Shown here: in pieces, positions 18,099-26,308 of the stretch | Numbering within the stretch: position 1 is the stretch's first letter | How the letters are laid out: each line of letters starts with the position of its first letter | Position numbers and translations under genes: made by a program | From: Sphingobacterium thalpophilum | GTDB taxonomy: Bacteria > Bacteroidota > Bacteroidia > Sphingobacteriales > Sphingobacteriaceae | Direction of reading: 5' to 3' | NCBI RefSeq assembly: GCF_901482695.1 | Contig: NZ_LR590484.1 | Coordinates: 434,001 to 498,000 of the forward strand | Length of the DNA: 64,000 nucleotides | The notes under the pieces: model-generated | The model's database searches: none | What the model was told of the DNA's origin: nothing | Seen by the model: the letters and a program-made list of their open reading frames with translations, nothing else

Positions 18099-19061
18099 CA
18101 CAACCTTACCAAGCAACACAGAATCCTCCATGATACGATGGGCTTCGGCAGCCTCATGAAATGGAAGTACGCGAAATAACACCGGTTTAAAATCGCCCGA
18201 ATCAATTTTGGGCCATACACTAGACCAGATTGCATCGCGTAGGCCTTCTTTGAACTGCCGGTCCCTGGCGCGTAGTGTACTACCGGTTAGCACTATTCGC
18301 TTCTGCATGAGCTTGAGTAAGTTCAGCTCCACTTTTGCACCTTCCATTGCATTGATATACACCAGCCGGCCATCAGCATTCAACAGGTTGACATTCTTTT
18401 CAAAATAGGATCCGCCGATACTGTCCAGGATAACATCCACGGGCAGGCCAGCCAAGGCCTGCTGAAAGTCTTCATCCCGATAATTTATGGTTTTGACCGC
18501 ACCAAGGGAAAGGCAGAAAGCGGCTTTCTCCGGTGAACTGACGGTTGTATATACGCTTGCTCCGAACAGCGCCCCAAGCTGAATGGCGGTACTCCCGATT
18601 CCCCCAGCGCCACCATGCACCAACAACCCTTCTCCTGCCTGTAGCATCCCTCTGCGGAAGACATTGTCCCACACGGTGAAAACCGTCTCGGGCAACGCGG
18701 CGGCTTCCTCAAAACTCAGCGCATCCGGAATGGGAAGGCAATGTCCGTGATACACGGCAGCATATGCTGCGTAACCACCGCCTGCCACCAGAGCGCACAC
18801 CCGATCACCGATATTCCAGTCTTTTACGGCACTCCCTTTTTCGACGATCACGCCCGCTACCTCCAGACCCGGTATCCTGGGATCCACGCCCAGAGGCGCT
18901 GGGTAGTTTCCCTTTCGCTGAAAAACATCGGGCCGGTTAACTCCCGCAGCGCGGACTTCGATCAGCACTTCCGAGTCGCTGATCCGGGGACGCGCCCTCT
19001 CCGCTACTTGGAGGACTTCCGGTCCACCCGGCATTGTGATGACAACTGCTTTCATTTGCAA
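18087..19061 (-). CDS. NAD(P)H:quinone oxidoreductase, zeta-crystallin type MDR
   Basis: 324 residues of the zinc-free medium-chain dehydrogenase group. MKAVVITMPGGPEVLQV at the N-terminus, RPDVFQRKGNYPAPLGVDPR and the Rossmann motif LLVHGGAGGIGSTAIQLGA are family hallmarks. It would reduce quinones or related enones with NADPH in the cytoplasm. It is a stand-alone gene, convergent with the fucose regulator and overlapping its 3' end by 12 bp, so it is unlikely to be part of the fucose pathway. Confidence 0.9.
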   Translation of the reverse strand: MQMKAVVITMPGGPEVLQVAERARPRISDSEVLIEVRAAGVNRPDVFQRKGNYPAPLGVDPRIPGLEVAGVIVEKGSAVKDWNIGDRVCALVAGGGYAAYAAVYHGHCLPIPDALSFEEAAALPETVFTVWDNVFRRGMLQAGEGLLVHGGAGGIGSTAIQLGALFGASVYTTVSSPEKAAFCLSLGAVKTINYRDEDFQQALAGLPVDVILDSIGGSYFEKNVNLLNADGRLVYINAMEGAKVELNLLKLMQKRIVLTGSTLRARDRQFKEGLRDAIWSSVWPKIDSGDFKPVLFRVLPFHEAAEAHRIMEDSVLLGKVVLSF

Positions 19062-19171
19062 TAATTATTATAGGTGACACTTGGTCTATCAACATTTAGT
19101 TTTGCTGCGCACTATTGCAGTTTCCTGAACAAGCGCATACTTCCGTCTCCAAGACGCTGCTGCTGGACAAT

Positions 19172-21940
19172 TTATCCCGACTTTTTGGGATATTTTTGCA
19201 GGCGGATATTGAGGGACAGCATAAAATAGCGTGCCAGACGGTTATTCTGAACATCAAGGATATCATTGCCGACAACAGCACGCGAGATTCCGGTATTTTG
19301 GTTCATCAGGTCAAATCCCTGAAACCGTAGCATACCGAGATTATTACGTCCAAAAGTATACTCCATATATGCATTGATAATGGTTGGATTTATATTATTC
19401 CACGAACTGGAATACCCCGCGTTAAATTTTTGGGAGACCTCCAGTCCCATCGTTACATGCTTGCCCAGATAAGCCTTGGACCCGAGTCCCACGATTCCGG
19501 AATGCGCCGTTATATTGTCCTGCACCGGCCAGTCGAATGTAGCCCGGTTTAAAGAATAGTTGCCATTTAACTCAGCTTCAAAAATATCATTCCAGGCATA
19601 ACGAAACTGGATCGCCTGCGTGAGTAAAAAATGGCCGCCAAAGCTCTTCTTTTCATTGATATAGGATATGTTGTTGTAATAGTCGGCATTGCCATTAAGG
19701 CTCATCTGCAAATTGTCAGACAGCAATGATGCCGTAAAGAGATAGTAGCTTTTAATATCATAATATCCCTCGGTATTGCGGTAACTGGTTTTCTGAACAG
19801 TCGAGTTTTGTTCGATCGTCCGGTTGGCCACGATCTTGTCGTTTACCAAATTAAAAGCGAGGCTCGCTTCGAGATACTGTCCATGCCTTGTCATGGATTT
19901 ACGATACTTAGAAACAAAACTGTGGGCAAACTCGGATTTTAAATCCTTATTGCCGATAATAATATTCTGCGTATTGGTATTGTCCACGACAGGTTGTATC
20001 TGATAGAAGTTAGGCTGATTATTGCGTCCATAATAGTCTATCGACAGGTCTTCTTCTTTGGTAAACTTCCATTTGAGGCCAGTAGATGGCACAAGATTCA
20101 CATTCGAATATGATGTCCTGATCGCCTTGTCGGTAGAAGTCCCCGTCAGTTCTGATGGCTGCACCGCAAATCCAAAGCTCATTTTGACCTTTTCGCCGAG
20201 ATCATGCCGGTAGATCATCCCAACTTTATTGCTGGCAAAGGCATAGTTGTATCTGAGACTGAGCGAATCCACCAAAATTGGGTTGATACTCTCATCCTTT
20301 GTATCATAGGTTGAGCGATTTGCATCTATTTTGGTATAGTCGAAGTCGTAGTTGATTTCCAGAACACCCCCCAGATCGACAGGCTCAACCAGAGACAGCC
20401 GGCTCTGCAGGTTGGTATTCTGATTGTCCGAACGGATCATCTGTTTGAGAAATGTCTCCGTTCTCCGAGGTTCGGTTGAACTGCTGTCTATCGCACTATT
20501 GGCATCACGAAGCTCTTCATCCTTATCGAGCGAATTAAAATCGGTATGAAAGGTATAGAGTATTTTTCGGCCGGGCTTGCTGAAGCTCCGTACATAAAAA
20601 AGATCGAGGGCGGCAGCCGGACTTTCGCTGCTGTTGACAGCACCGTAACGCCCAGTACTGCTCAGACTGTTGTTCCGAAGACGTCTGTCTTTGTAAGTCT
20701 GTCCAGCCGAATTGGACCAGGAAAGTTTCGGGGAAACTTTTAATTGGTCTTTTGGGGACAACTTCATGTCAAAGTCCCAGTCCATCTTATGCGTACGGTC
20801 TACGGACCTGATTTTGTAATCTTCGTAATTACTAATGGAATTGTTGACGCCCTTGCCGGATTTATAGATGGATTGCAGGAATGAATTCCCTTCGGTATAG
20901 TTGTTACGCTGAGTAAAGCTATATCTCCCACTGGCATTCACTGTTCGGGACAGTGGGCTGGAGAAACTAGCTCCCACTGAGCTGATTTTATTGACTCCAT
21001 CAGTAGGGTCCGCAAAATCCGCGAGCTCCCCCATCTCCCGCTCGCGCTCTCCCCCATTGGGCGACCCAAATGAAAAAAGATTGGTGTTTGTATTATTAGT
21101 CGAAGAAACAATAGAGTATTCCTTTCCATTGTCAAATCTATTGACCCCTATGCTGCCGAGGTAGCGCTCTGCAGAACCGCCGCCCAAAGTTGCCTGGCCA
21201 AAGGTGATTTTCTTCTTGTCTTCCTTGAGAACAATATTCAGCACCTTTTCGGATTCGGTGTTTTTGACCCCTTTGGCTGTCGCTTCATCACCATAAAAAT
21301 CGATAATCTGCACGTTTTTTACAAAGTCCGCCGGCAGGTTTCTCGTAGCTGTCAGCACATCACCGCCAAAAAATTTCTTGCCATCCACTTTGACCGAGGA
21401 AATAGGCTTTCCAAAAGCATAGACAGAGCCGTCACGCGAAACCTGTACATTTGGCAGCGCTTTAAGTGCTTCCTCCAGTAATGCCCGACGGTCAAACTGA
21501 AAAGCATCCAGATTAAATTGTACTGTATCCTGTTTGTAGACAATGGGTTTATATTTTTGGATTACAATCTCTTTGAGCAGCGAAACATGTGGAAACATCG
21601 TCAATTTGCCGACATCCAGCTTAGCTGTCGTGCTGCTGTAGAGCGGGTAACTCCGTTCCAGTATACTGAGACCGATCTGGCTGCAGCTTATACGGATATC
21701 GTTGCCCAGCACCCTGCTGAAATGAAAGTAACCTGTAACGGATGTGGAAGTGAACAAGGTATCGCGGGAGCTCGTCAAGTGGACATTAACACCTTTTAGC
21801 GGCCTGCCAGCTGTATCTACAACAAGTCCATAAACTTCTTTTTTTGTCGACTGGCCAAAAGTGATCCCTGGCAGAAAAAACAAGCTTATAATAGACAACA
21901 AAAGTATAAACCGGATGATATTCCCGCCCCTTAGTTCCAT
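19172..21940 (-). CDS. Outer-membrane beta-barrel protein with CarboxypepD-like N-terminal domain
   Basis: 922 residues from the ATG at 21940 (an ATG at 21964 is possible but weakens the signal peptide). Signal sequence, then a carboxypeptidase-D regulatory-like domain (VYGLVVDTAGRPLKGVNVHL), a plug-like region (ALPNVQVSRDGSVYAFGKP) and a long beta-rich part with many aromatic, alternating strands. This is the Bacteroidota outer-membrane beta-barrel family 3 related to TonB-dependent receptors but lacking a canonical TonB box that I can see. Ligand unknown. It stands alone, with ferritin upstream behind a strong terminator. Confidence 0.85.
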   Translation of the reverse strand: MELRGGNIIRFILLLSIISLFFLPGITFGQSTKKEVYGLVVDTAGRPLKGVNVHLTSSRDTLFTSTSVTGYFHFSRVLGNDIRISCSQIGLSILERSYPLYSSTTAKLDVGKLTMFPHVSLLKEIVIQKYKPIVYKQDTVQFNLDAFQFDRRALLEEALKALPNVQVSRDGSVYAFGKPISSVKVDGKKFFGGDVLTATRNLPADFVKNVQIIDFYGDEATAKGVKNTESEKVLNIVLKEDKKKITFGQATLGGGSAERYLGSIGVNRFDNGKEYSIVSSTNNTNTNLFSFGSPNGGEREREMGELADFADPTDGVNKISSVGASFSSPLSRTVNASGRYSFTQRNNYTEGNSFLQSIYKSGKGVNNSISNYEDYKIRSVDRTHKMDWDFDMKLSPKDQLKVSPKLSWSNSAGQTYKDRRLRNNSLSSTGRYGAVNSSESPAAALDLFYVRSFSKPGRKILYTFHTDFNSLDKDEELRDANSAIDSSSTEPRRTETFLKQMIRSDNQNTNLQSRLSLVEPVDLGGVLEINYDFDYTKIDANRSTYDTKDESINPILVDSLSLRYNYAFASNKVGMIYRHDLGEKVKMSFGFAVQPSELTGTSTDKAIRTSYSNVNLVPSTGLKWKFTKEEDLSIDYYGRNNQPNFYQIQPVVDNTNTQNIIIGNKDLKSEFAHSFVSKYRKSMTRHGQYLEASLAFNLVNDKIVANRTIEQNSTVQKTSYRNTEGYYDIKSYYLFTASLLSDNLQMSLNGNADYYNNISYINEKKSFGGHFLLTQAIQFRYAWNDIFEAELNGNYSLNRATFDWPVQDNITAHSGIVGLGSKAYLGKHVTMGLEVSQKFNAGYSSSWNNINPTIINAYMEYTFGRNNLGMLRFQGFDLMNQNTGISRAVVGNDILDVQNNRLARYFMLSLNIRLQKYPKKSG

Positions 21941-22022
21941 CAAATAGACTTTGCAATTATACAATTCAATATAAGAATTCTTAAGCTATTAACGTAAAAA
22001 GTTGTGATTTTGTATAAAAAAA

Positions 22023-22049
22023 AACGAGCTGTCGGGAAAACAGCTCGTT
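22023..22049 (-). terminator. Intrinsic terminator after ferritin
   Basis: AACGAGCTGT and ACAGCTCGTT form a perfect 10-bp stem with a 7-nt loop; on the minus strand a run of T follows. It lies 25 bp past the ferritin stop. Confidence 0.9.
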
Positions 22050-22073
22050 CTTTCGGATAAATCTTTCTATCTT

Positions 22074-22601
22074 TTACTCACCAGCAAAAGAAACTTTAAC
22101 AAGGTGTTTGTCAATTTCCCAGCGGCCCGTACCCTCTTCACCGATAACATCGAATAATTCGAGAATGCGTCGCGCCACAAATTCTTCTTCCACTTGCTCT
22201 TCCAAAAACCACTGTACAAAGTTGAACGTCACATAATCTTTTGCTTTTGCACATCTGTCTGCAATGTTGTTAAACTGCTCGGTCACAAACATTTCCTGCT
22301 CCAGGGTTTGTTCAAATACACCGCGGAAAGACTCAAAGTCCTGTGGGATCCCTGTAATCTCCGGAGAGATCGCACGTCCACCACGGTTGTTGATATAGTT
22401 AAAAAGCTTCAGCATATGCTCGCGCTCTTCATTGGACTGTCTCGCAAAAAACTCCGCTGCATTTTCCAGACCTTGGTCATCACACCAAGATGACATCGCT
22501 AGATACAATGCTGACGAGTGTGCCTCTACCTTGATCTGTGCATTAAGTATATTTTCGATTTCTTCTTTTAAAGAAGATTTTAATTTCAATAAATCTTTCA
22601 T
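22074..22601 (-). CDS. ftnA: Ferritin, iron storage
   Basis: 175 residues, normal for bacterial non-haem ferritin. The four-helix bundle carries ferroxidase ligands: the Glu in KVEAHSSALYLAMSSW, EEREHM in the second helix, and Glu residues in EQEMFVTEQFN and WFLEEQVEEEF. It oxidises and stores Fe as a 24-mer in the cytoplasm. Single-gene unit with its own -7 element (22666-22673), a leader hairpin and an intrinsic terminator. Confidence 0.96.
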   Translation of the reverse strand: MKDLLKLKSSLKEEIENILNAQIKVEAHSSALYLAMSSWCDDQGLENAAEFFARQSNEEREHMLKLFNYINNRGGRAISPEITGIPQDFESFRGVFEQTLEQEMFVTEQFNNIADRCAKAKDYVTFNFVQWFLEEQVEEEFVARRILELFDVIGEEGTGRWEIDKHLVKVSFAGE

Positions 22602-22632
22602 ATTTTCCTTAAGTTTAATTTCTAAAACAATC

Positions 22633-22657
22633 TCGGGCGATAAATCCGATCACCCGA
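22633..22657 (-). other. Stem-loop in the ferritin mRNA leader
   Basis: TCGGGCGAT and ATCACCCGA on the plus strand form a 9-bp stem in the minus-strand RNA with one G-U pair and a 7-nt loop. It begins about 32 bp before the ferritin start codon and just after the predicted transcription start, so it would be near the 5' end of the mRNA. Function unknown; stability or translation control is inference. Confidence 0.45.
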
Positions 22658-22665
22658 CTTCATTA

Positions 22666-22673
22666 CAAAGATA
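22666..22673 (-). promoter_or_regulatory. -7 element of the ferritin promoter
   Basis: On the minus strand this reads TATCTTTG, a perfect match to the Bacteroidota -7 consensus TAnnTTTG, 65 bp upstream of the ferritin ATG. No -33 TTG at the usual spacing stands out. The remaining 22674-22921 stretch holds nothing I can recognise. Confidence 0.55.
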
Positions 22674-22921
22674 CATCGCATTTAAACAATTTGTATAAAG
22701 AATATGCAATACAAATTCAGTCTAAATTAGCCAATAAAAATGCAACTTGTTTAGAATCAATACAATTACAAATACAGCTGATCGAAACTTTCAATAGGCA
22801 ATAAATGAAAACAATGAGGCTTTAAATCGCTTTAAAAAAGCAGAATTTACGGCTTGCTGGATTTAGGCCCATCGACCTGTTATTTAATTTTAATTTAAAT
22901 AAGGAGGCCTTATACAAAAAA

Positions 22922-22953
22922 CTGCGGTGTATATTTATCAAAATACACCGCAG
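22922..22953 (-). terminator. Intrinsic terminator after the DUF6686-like gene
   Basis: CTGCGGTGTAT and ATACACCGCAG form a perfect 11-bp stem; a T-run follows on the minus strand. It lies 28 bp past the stop of the gene at 22982. Confidence 0.88.
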
Positions 22954-22981
22954 CTACTATGTTGTATTAGCATACGTCAGC

Positions 22982-23356
22982 CTAGGCCAATACAGCGAAA
23001 GGTGATACCTGCAGGCAGGTTCTGACGACACTGTTTAATTCAATCATAAATTTGGCGCCATCCAGAAGCTCGCGTAGTTCAAGTATATTCTCCACTGAAA
23101 GGATAAAACAGCGCTCCGTACGAAATGGCATCACAATTTCAAAATCTGAGGAACGAGTTGTATCATTGAGCATACGCTCCACATCTATGGTATCAATTCT
23201 TTTCTTGAACTTCAAAAAATCCGAAACTGAAAAAGAAGTGGTGCTATTATTATAAGCTAACCAGAAACAATTTTTACGGCTACATTGATAAACTGTACCA
23301 GCGGCGGTAGAAAATACCTCTTCTACATTCGCTAACGGGCAAACCAATTCTGACAT
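22982..23356 (-). CDS. DUF6686-like conserved protein, function unknown
   Basis: 124 residues from the ATG at 23356, chosen because AGAGGAAT lies just before it; upstream in-frame ATGs at 23374 and 23386 would add little. Near the N-terminus a cysteine set (LVCPLANVEEV, then YQCSRKNCFWLAY) could bind metal or act in redox. The rest is a mix of predicted helices and strands with no known motif. Similar small proteins are conserved in Bacteroidota. It has its own terminator and neighbours HPF, but no joint function is evident. Confidence 0.75.
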   Translation of the reverse strand: MSELVCPLANVEEVFSTAAGTVYQCSRKNCFWLAYNNSTTSFSVSDFLKFKKRIDTIDVERMLNDTTRSSDFEIVMPFRTERCFILSVENILELRELLDGAKFMIELNSVVRTCLQVSPFAVLA

Positions 23357-23469
23357 TTCTATTCCTCTTATCATTTGACTGCCCAAAAGTAAATATTATT
23401 TATAATCAATCCAAGTAAAACATTACATTATTTTGATTTATTATAAATAAGATTTTTCCTGTATAAAAA

Positions 23470-23495
23470 AGGAGGCCAGTATGACCTGACCTCCT
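23470..23495 (-). terminator. Intrinsic terminator after hpf
   Basis: AGGAGGCCAG and CTGACCTCCT pair over 10 bp with one G-U in the RNA and a 6-nt loop, followed on the minus strand by six T. It lies 24 bp past the hpf stop and ends the xerC-hpf unit. Confidence 0.85.
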
Positions 23496-23519
23496 CTACA
23501 ACATGGGTATGTATATATT

Positions 23520-23876
23520 TTAATCGTATTCTTCCTCTTCTTCCTCCTCTAACAAGACTTCTTTACGATTATTAATGACTGTATTTTTTGATTTTGTTTT
23601 ATATTTATTAATCTGTCTACGAATAGATTCAACGGCAATATCAGTTGCCTCTTCAAAACTTTTCGCCTGTCCTTTTGCAAAAAGTTGGCTTCCGGGGATA
23701 TTCAGTTTTATTTCCGAAATTTTGTTCGCCTCGTCATCAACATTTTCCAATCGAAGATAGCATTCACCACCGATGATTGAATCCAAAAACTGCTCCAATT
23801 TTCCTGTTTTCTTTTTAATGAATTCGATTAACTTCTGATCCGCATTAAATCGAATGGATTGCACAGTAATGTTCAT
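23520..23876 (-). CDS. hpf: Ribosome hibernation promoting factor (short HPF/RaiA)
   Basis: 118 residues: the S30AE/HPF domain (MNITVQSIRFNADQKLIEFI, then FAKGQAKSFEEATDIAVESI) plus a short acidic tail with seven consecutive Glu. The size is that of the short form, which binds the 30S decoding region and, with partners, packs ribosomes into inactive dimers in stationary phase. It starts 14 bp after xerC, so the two are probably cotranscribed. Confidence 0.95.
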   Translation of the reverse strand: MNITVQSIRFNADQKLIEFIKKKTGKLEQFLDSIIGGECYLRLENVDDEANKISEIKLNIPGSQLFAKGQAKSFEEATDIAVESIRRQINKYKTKSKNTVINNRKEVLLEEEEEEEYD

Positions 23877-23890
23877 TTTTCCTCCTTTTT

Positions 23891-24772
23891 TTAAGCTTTT
23901 GGATGAGCTTGTTTATAAATTGACTTCAATCGCTCTGCTGAGTTATGCGTGTAGACCTGCGTTGCCGCCAGGCCTGCATGTCCCAGCAGTTCTTTAATTG
24001 CATTTAAATCGGCCCCATTGTCCAACAGGGCGGTTGCGAACGTATGCCTCAAGATATGAGGGCTTCGTTTACCTTGGGTAGAAATCAGCGTCAGATGCTT
24101 ATGCACAATATCATAAATCAGCTTGGCATACGCTGGTTTCCCCGCTCTGGTCACGATCAATAAGCTATTATCAGTATCAACAAATTGCGTCGCTTTTTGT
24201 TGTAAATAGTTTTTCAATTCTTTCAGTAAAACATCATTTATCGGAACGAGCCTTTCTTTGTTCCTTTTACCTAATATAAGGATTTTTTTGTTAAAAAAAT
24301 CGATATCCTGTTCCTTAATTTTCAACAATTCGGCCAGGCGGATTCCTGTACCAAAGAGCAATTCCATCACAATGTAATTGCGGCAGGATTCAAAATCCTC
24401 CTGTTGCTGCTCCATGTGATCCAATAGACGGACCAACTTATCCTTCTCGACCACGACCGGTAACTTTTTAGCTGTTTTTAAAGCCTTGATTAAGGTCATC
24501 GGATTCTTAACAATATAATCCTCCCGCTGCAGAAATTTGAAATAGGTACGCAACGACGACATACTCCGGTTAACAGAGCTGGCATTTTTACCGCCTTCCA
24601 TCATTTGCGCAAAGTAATGGCGCAGATCACGGTAGACCACATCCTTCACCTCCAGTCCTTCGGCGGTCAAAAAGTCCCGAAACATGTCCAGCTCATGCCG
24701 ATAGGCAATCACCGTATGTTCCGAATACCTTTTTTCAATCTGTAAAAAACGAATAAACTCCTTTTCCAACAT
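23891..24772 (-). CDS. xerC: Tyrosine recombinase XerC, chromosome dimer resolution
   Basis: 293 residues, usual XerC/D length. The N-terminal SAM-like core-binding domain (RYSEHTVIAYRHELDMF) is followed by a catalytic domain with Arg in GTGIRLAELL, HILRHTFAT (His-x-x-Arg), GHAGLAATQ and the nucleophile Tyr in QVYTHNS. It acts at dif with a partner recombinase at division. The housekeeping context (hpf, rpsU) and lack of phage-type arm domain separate it from the integrase at 26309. Confidence 0.95.
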   Translation of the reverse strand: MLEKEFIRFLQIEKRYSEHTVIAYRHELDMFRDFLTAEGLEVKDVVYRDLRHYFAQMMEGGKNASSVNRSMSSLRTYFKFLQREDYIVKNPMTLIKALKTAKKLPVVVEKDKLVRLLDHMEQQQEDFESCRNYIVMELLFGTGIRLAELLKIKEQDIDFFNKKILILGKRNKERLVPINDVLLKELKNYLQQKATQFVDTDNSLLIVTRAGKPAYAKLIYDIVHKHLTLISTQGKRSPHILRHTFATALLDNGADLNAIKELLGHAGLAATQVYTHNSAERLKSIYKQAHPKA

Positions 24773-24824
24773 AATTACCGCGCTATAGTATGCTTAATTT
24801 ACAAATTTAAAAGCACAAAAAAAA

Positions 24825-24845
24825 GGGAAAAGCAATGCTTTTCCC
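24825..24845 (-). terminator. Intrinsic terminator after rpsU
   Basis: GGGAAAAGC and GCTTTTCCC form a perfect 9-bp stem with a 3-nt loop; on the minus strand eight T follow. It lies 30 bp past the rpsU stop. Confidence 0.9.
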
Positions 24846-24874
24846 TCTATATTTTTGAAATCTCAGCGAATCAA

Positions 24875-25069
24875 TTAGTTAGCTACATCTTGATTCAAAG
24901 ATTGTTTGTAGATCGCTTTTTTCACTTGAATGCGACGAGTCACAGATTTCTTCTCGTAAGCTTGACGTGAACGTAACTCTCTCAAAACTCCAGTTTTCTC
25001 GAATTTCTTTTTGAAACGTTTCAATGCTCTATCTAAAGATTCTCCTTCTTTTACATTTACGATAATCAT
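24875..25069 (-). CDS. rpsU: 30S ribosomal protein S21
   Basis: 64 residues from the ATG at 25069: [20 protein letters not shown], then [20 protein letters not shown], the S21 signature. A strong AAAGGAGGT sits 11 bp before this ATG, unusual for Bacteroidota and decisive for the start; the in-frame codon at 25126 would put that site inside the gene. S21 helps the 30S subunit start translation. It has its own terminator. Confidence 0.97.
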   Translation of the reverse strand: MIIVNVKEGESLDRALKRFKKKFEKTGVLRELRSRQAYEKKSVTRRIQVKKAIYKQSLNQDVAN

Positions 25070-25158
25070 GCGTTGTATATACCTCCTTTCGTCGCTTTTA
25101 AAATTTAAAGTGGGACAAAGGTACAAAATAAGAATGATAATGAAAAGAAAAAAATCAC

Positions 25159-25791
25159 TTATAACAGCTTAAACTCTTCCAGCAGGAGTTTTAGCGGTTT
25201 CTCTTTGGTACAGAGTGCCGTATGCCAGCCCAATCGTTGGGCTGTTGCCAGGTGCTGCGGACTATCGTCAATGAAGAGTGTCTCTTCTGGACGCAATTGC
25301 TGCTCCTGCATGACCAGTTCAAATATTTCAGCATCCGGTTTACGCATCCCTACCAGATGCGAATAATACGTCTTTTCAAAAAAAGCTTCATTGTCGGCGA
25401 CACCATACTTCTGCTGAATATCATTCATGCAATAGGCGTAGTGGATTGCATTGTTGTTGCTTAATAAGAATGTGCGATAATTATCTTTCAGCTGCATTAA
25501 CAGATCGTGATTACCTTGAGGTACGCCAACGAGCAGACTATTCCAGGCGGCATCAATCTGCGCATCACTTAGCGCCGCATTTCCTGTGATTTCGCGAATA
25601 CCGTCCCTGAATTGCGCCGCGTCAATCTTTCCCTTGTCAAAATTGTCAAAAAGTTCGCTCTGCCCATGGTGCCCAAAAACTGCATCCACGTTTTTTATAC
25701 CTAACTGAGTAAAAGCAGCTTTCAATTTTACAAAATCAATCATGAAGATGACGTTCCCATAATCAAGAACAATATTTTTAATTTTTTCCAT
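25159..25791 (-). CDS. HAD-family phosphatase, YihX-like
   Basis: 210 residues from the ATG at 25791 ([20 protein letters not shown]). Motif I is LDYGNV, as in YihX-type glucose-1-phosphatases where the second Asp of DxD is replaced; motif II is FLLSNNNA, motif [12 protein letters not shown] and motif [12 protein letters not shown] helical cap lies at about 20-90. Substrate is uncertain; sugar phosphates are the usual class. Last recognisable core gene before the tRNA-Met and integrase. Confidence 0.88.
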   Translation of the reverse strand: MEKIKNIVLDYGNVIFMIDFVKLKAAFTQLGIKNVDAVFGHHGQSELFDNFDKGKIDAAQFRDGIREITGNAALSDAQIDAAWNSLLVGVPQGNHDLLMQLKDNYRTFLLSNNNAIHYAYCMNDIQQKYGVADNEAFFEKTYYSHLVGMRKPDAEIFELVMQEQQLRPEETLFIDDSPQHLATAQRLGWHTALCTKEKPLKLLLEEFKLL

Positions 25792-25876
25792 CGAATTATT
25801 TTGAAATACCGATACAAATATCGATAATTGCATCGTCAAAACAGCACAACAGTGGCTAAAATTGACGAAATAACCC

Positions 25877-25931
25877 GCTCCTATAGCTCAGTCGGTTAGA
25901 GTAGAAGACTCATAATCTCATGGGCTAAGGC
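25877..25931 (+). pseudogene. Degenerate tRNA-Met copy lacking the T arm
   Basis: The first 48 bases match the intact tRNA-Met at 26051 at about 43 positions, including CTCATAA, the CAT anticodon loop. After the anticodon stem the variable region and T arm (about 23 bp) are gone: TGGGC is followed directly by TAAGGCACTAAAA, which matches the bases after the intact tRNA. The anticodon stem also has two mismatches. It cannot fold as a tRNA. A hairpin ACTAAAAAA/TTTTTTAGT (25932-25952) follows. It may be a scar of integration or excision at this tRNA. Confidence 0.75.
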
Positions 25932-26050
25932 ACTAAAAAAGAGTTTTTTAGTACTGAAAACCTCTCCTAAGCAGAGAGAAAATTTCAGAAAGTTTAAAAC
26001 TCAAAAAATTTGAGCATTTTTGTCTATATTTGACAAATAAAATAACATAA

Positions 26051-26124
26051 GCGCCTATAGCTCAGTTGGTTAGAGTAGGAGACTCATAATCTCTTGGTCA
26101 CAGGTTCGAGCCCTGTTGGGCGCA
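26051..26124 (+). tRNA. tRNA-Met (anticodon CAT)
   Basis: The acceptor arms GCGCCTA and TGGGCGC pair over 7 bp with one G-U, with discriminator A at 26124. The D arm is AGCTCAGTTGGTTAGAGT, the anticodon loop CTCATAA (CAT), and the T arm ACAGG-TTCGAGC-CCTGT. CCA is not encoded. It could be elongator Met or, with lysidine modification, Ile2. The integrase gene begins 185 bp downstream, so the 3' end is the probable attachment site. Confidence 0.93.
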
Positions 26125-26130
26125 CTAAAA

Positions 26131-26166
26131 GCCGTTTCAGAAGAAATTTTGAAGCGGTTTTTTTTT
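26131..26166 (+). terminator. Intrinsic terminator after tRNA-Met
   Basis: GCCGTTTCA and TTGAAGCGG pair around a loop of about 10 nt with a G-U, followed by eight or more T. It begins 7 bp after the tRNA. Confidence 0.8.
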
Positions 26167-26251
26167 CATTTCTTTGAGCCGATTTCATCGGCGAGACAGT
26201 CACGGGTAAATCGCCCCTACGGCTGGTTTTACATAGTTTTTTGTTGAACTT

Positions 26252-26293
26252 CACGCAAAACCGTAACAAATAGGTAACGGAAATTTTTGCGTG
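26252..26293. repeat. Imperfect inverted repeat upstream of the integrase
   Basis: CACGCAAAA-CCGTAAC (26252-26267) faces GTAACGG-AAATTTTTGCGTG (26274-26293). The outer 9 bp pair perfectly and the inner CCGT..AC nearly so. It ends 15 bp before the integrase ATG. It could bind the integrase or a control protein, or form part of the attachment region. Confidence 0.45.
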
Positions 26294-26308
26294 CTAATTG
26301 AAAAAATT

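Noticed and set aside
25932-25952. Perfect ACTAAAAAA/TTTTTTAGT hairpin after the tRNA relic as an insertion-element end
   Set aside because: It is a plain A/T hairpin without target duplication or transposase; a leftover tRNA terminator explains it.
26084-26269. A 61-codon open frame on the minus strand ending in GLEPVTKRL
   Set aside because: It runs antisense through the intact tRNA-Met and its terminator; such GLEPVT peptides are a known artefact of translating tRNA genes.
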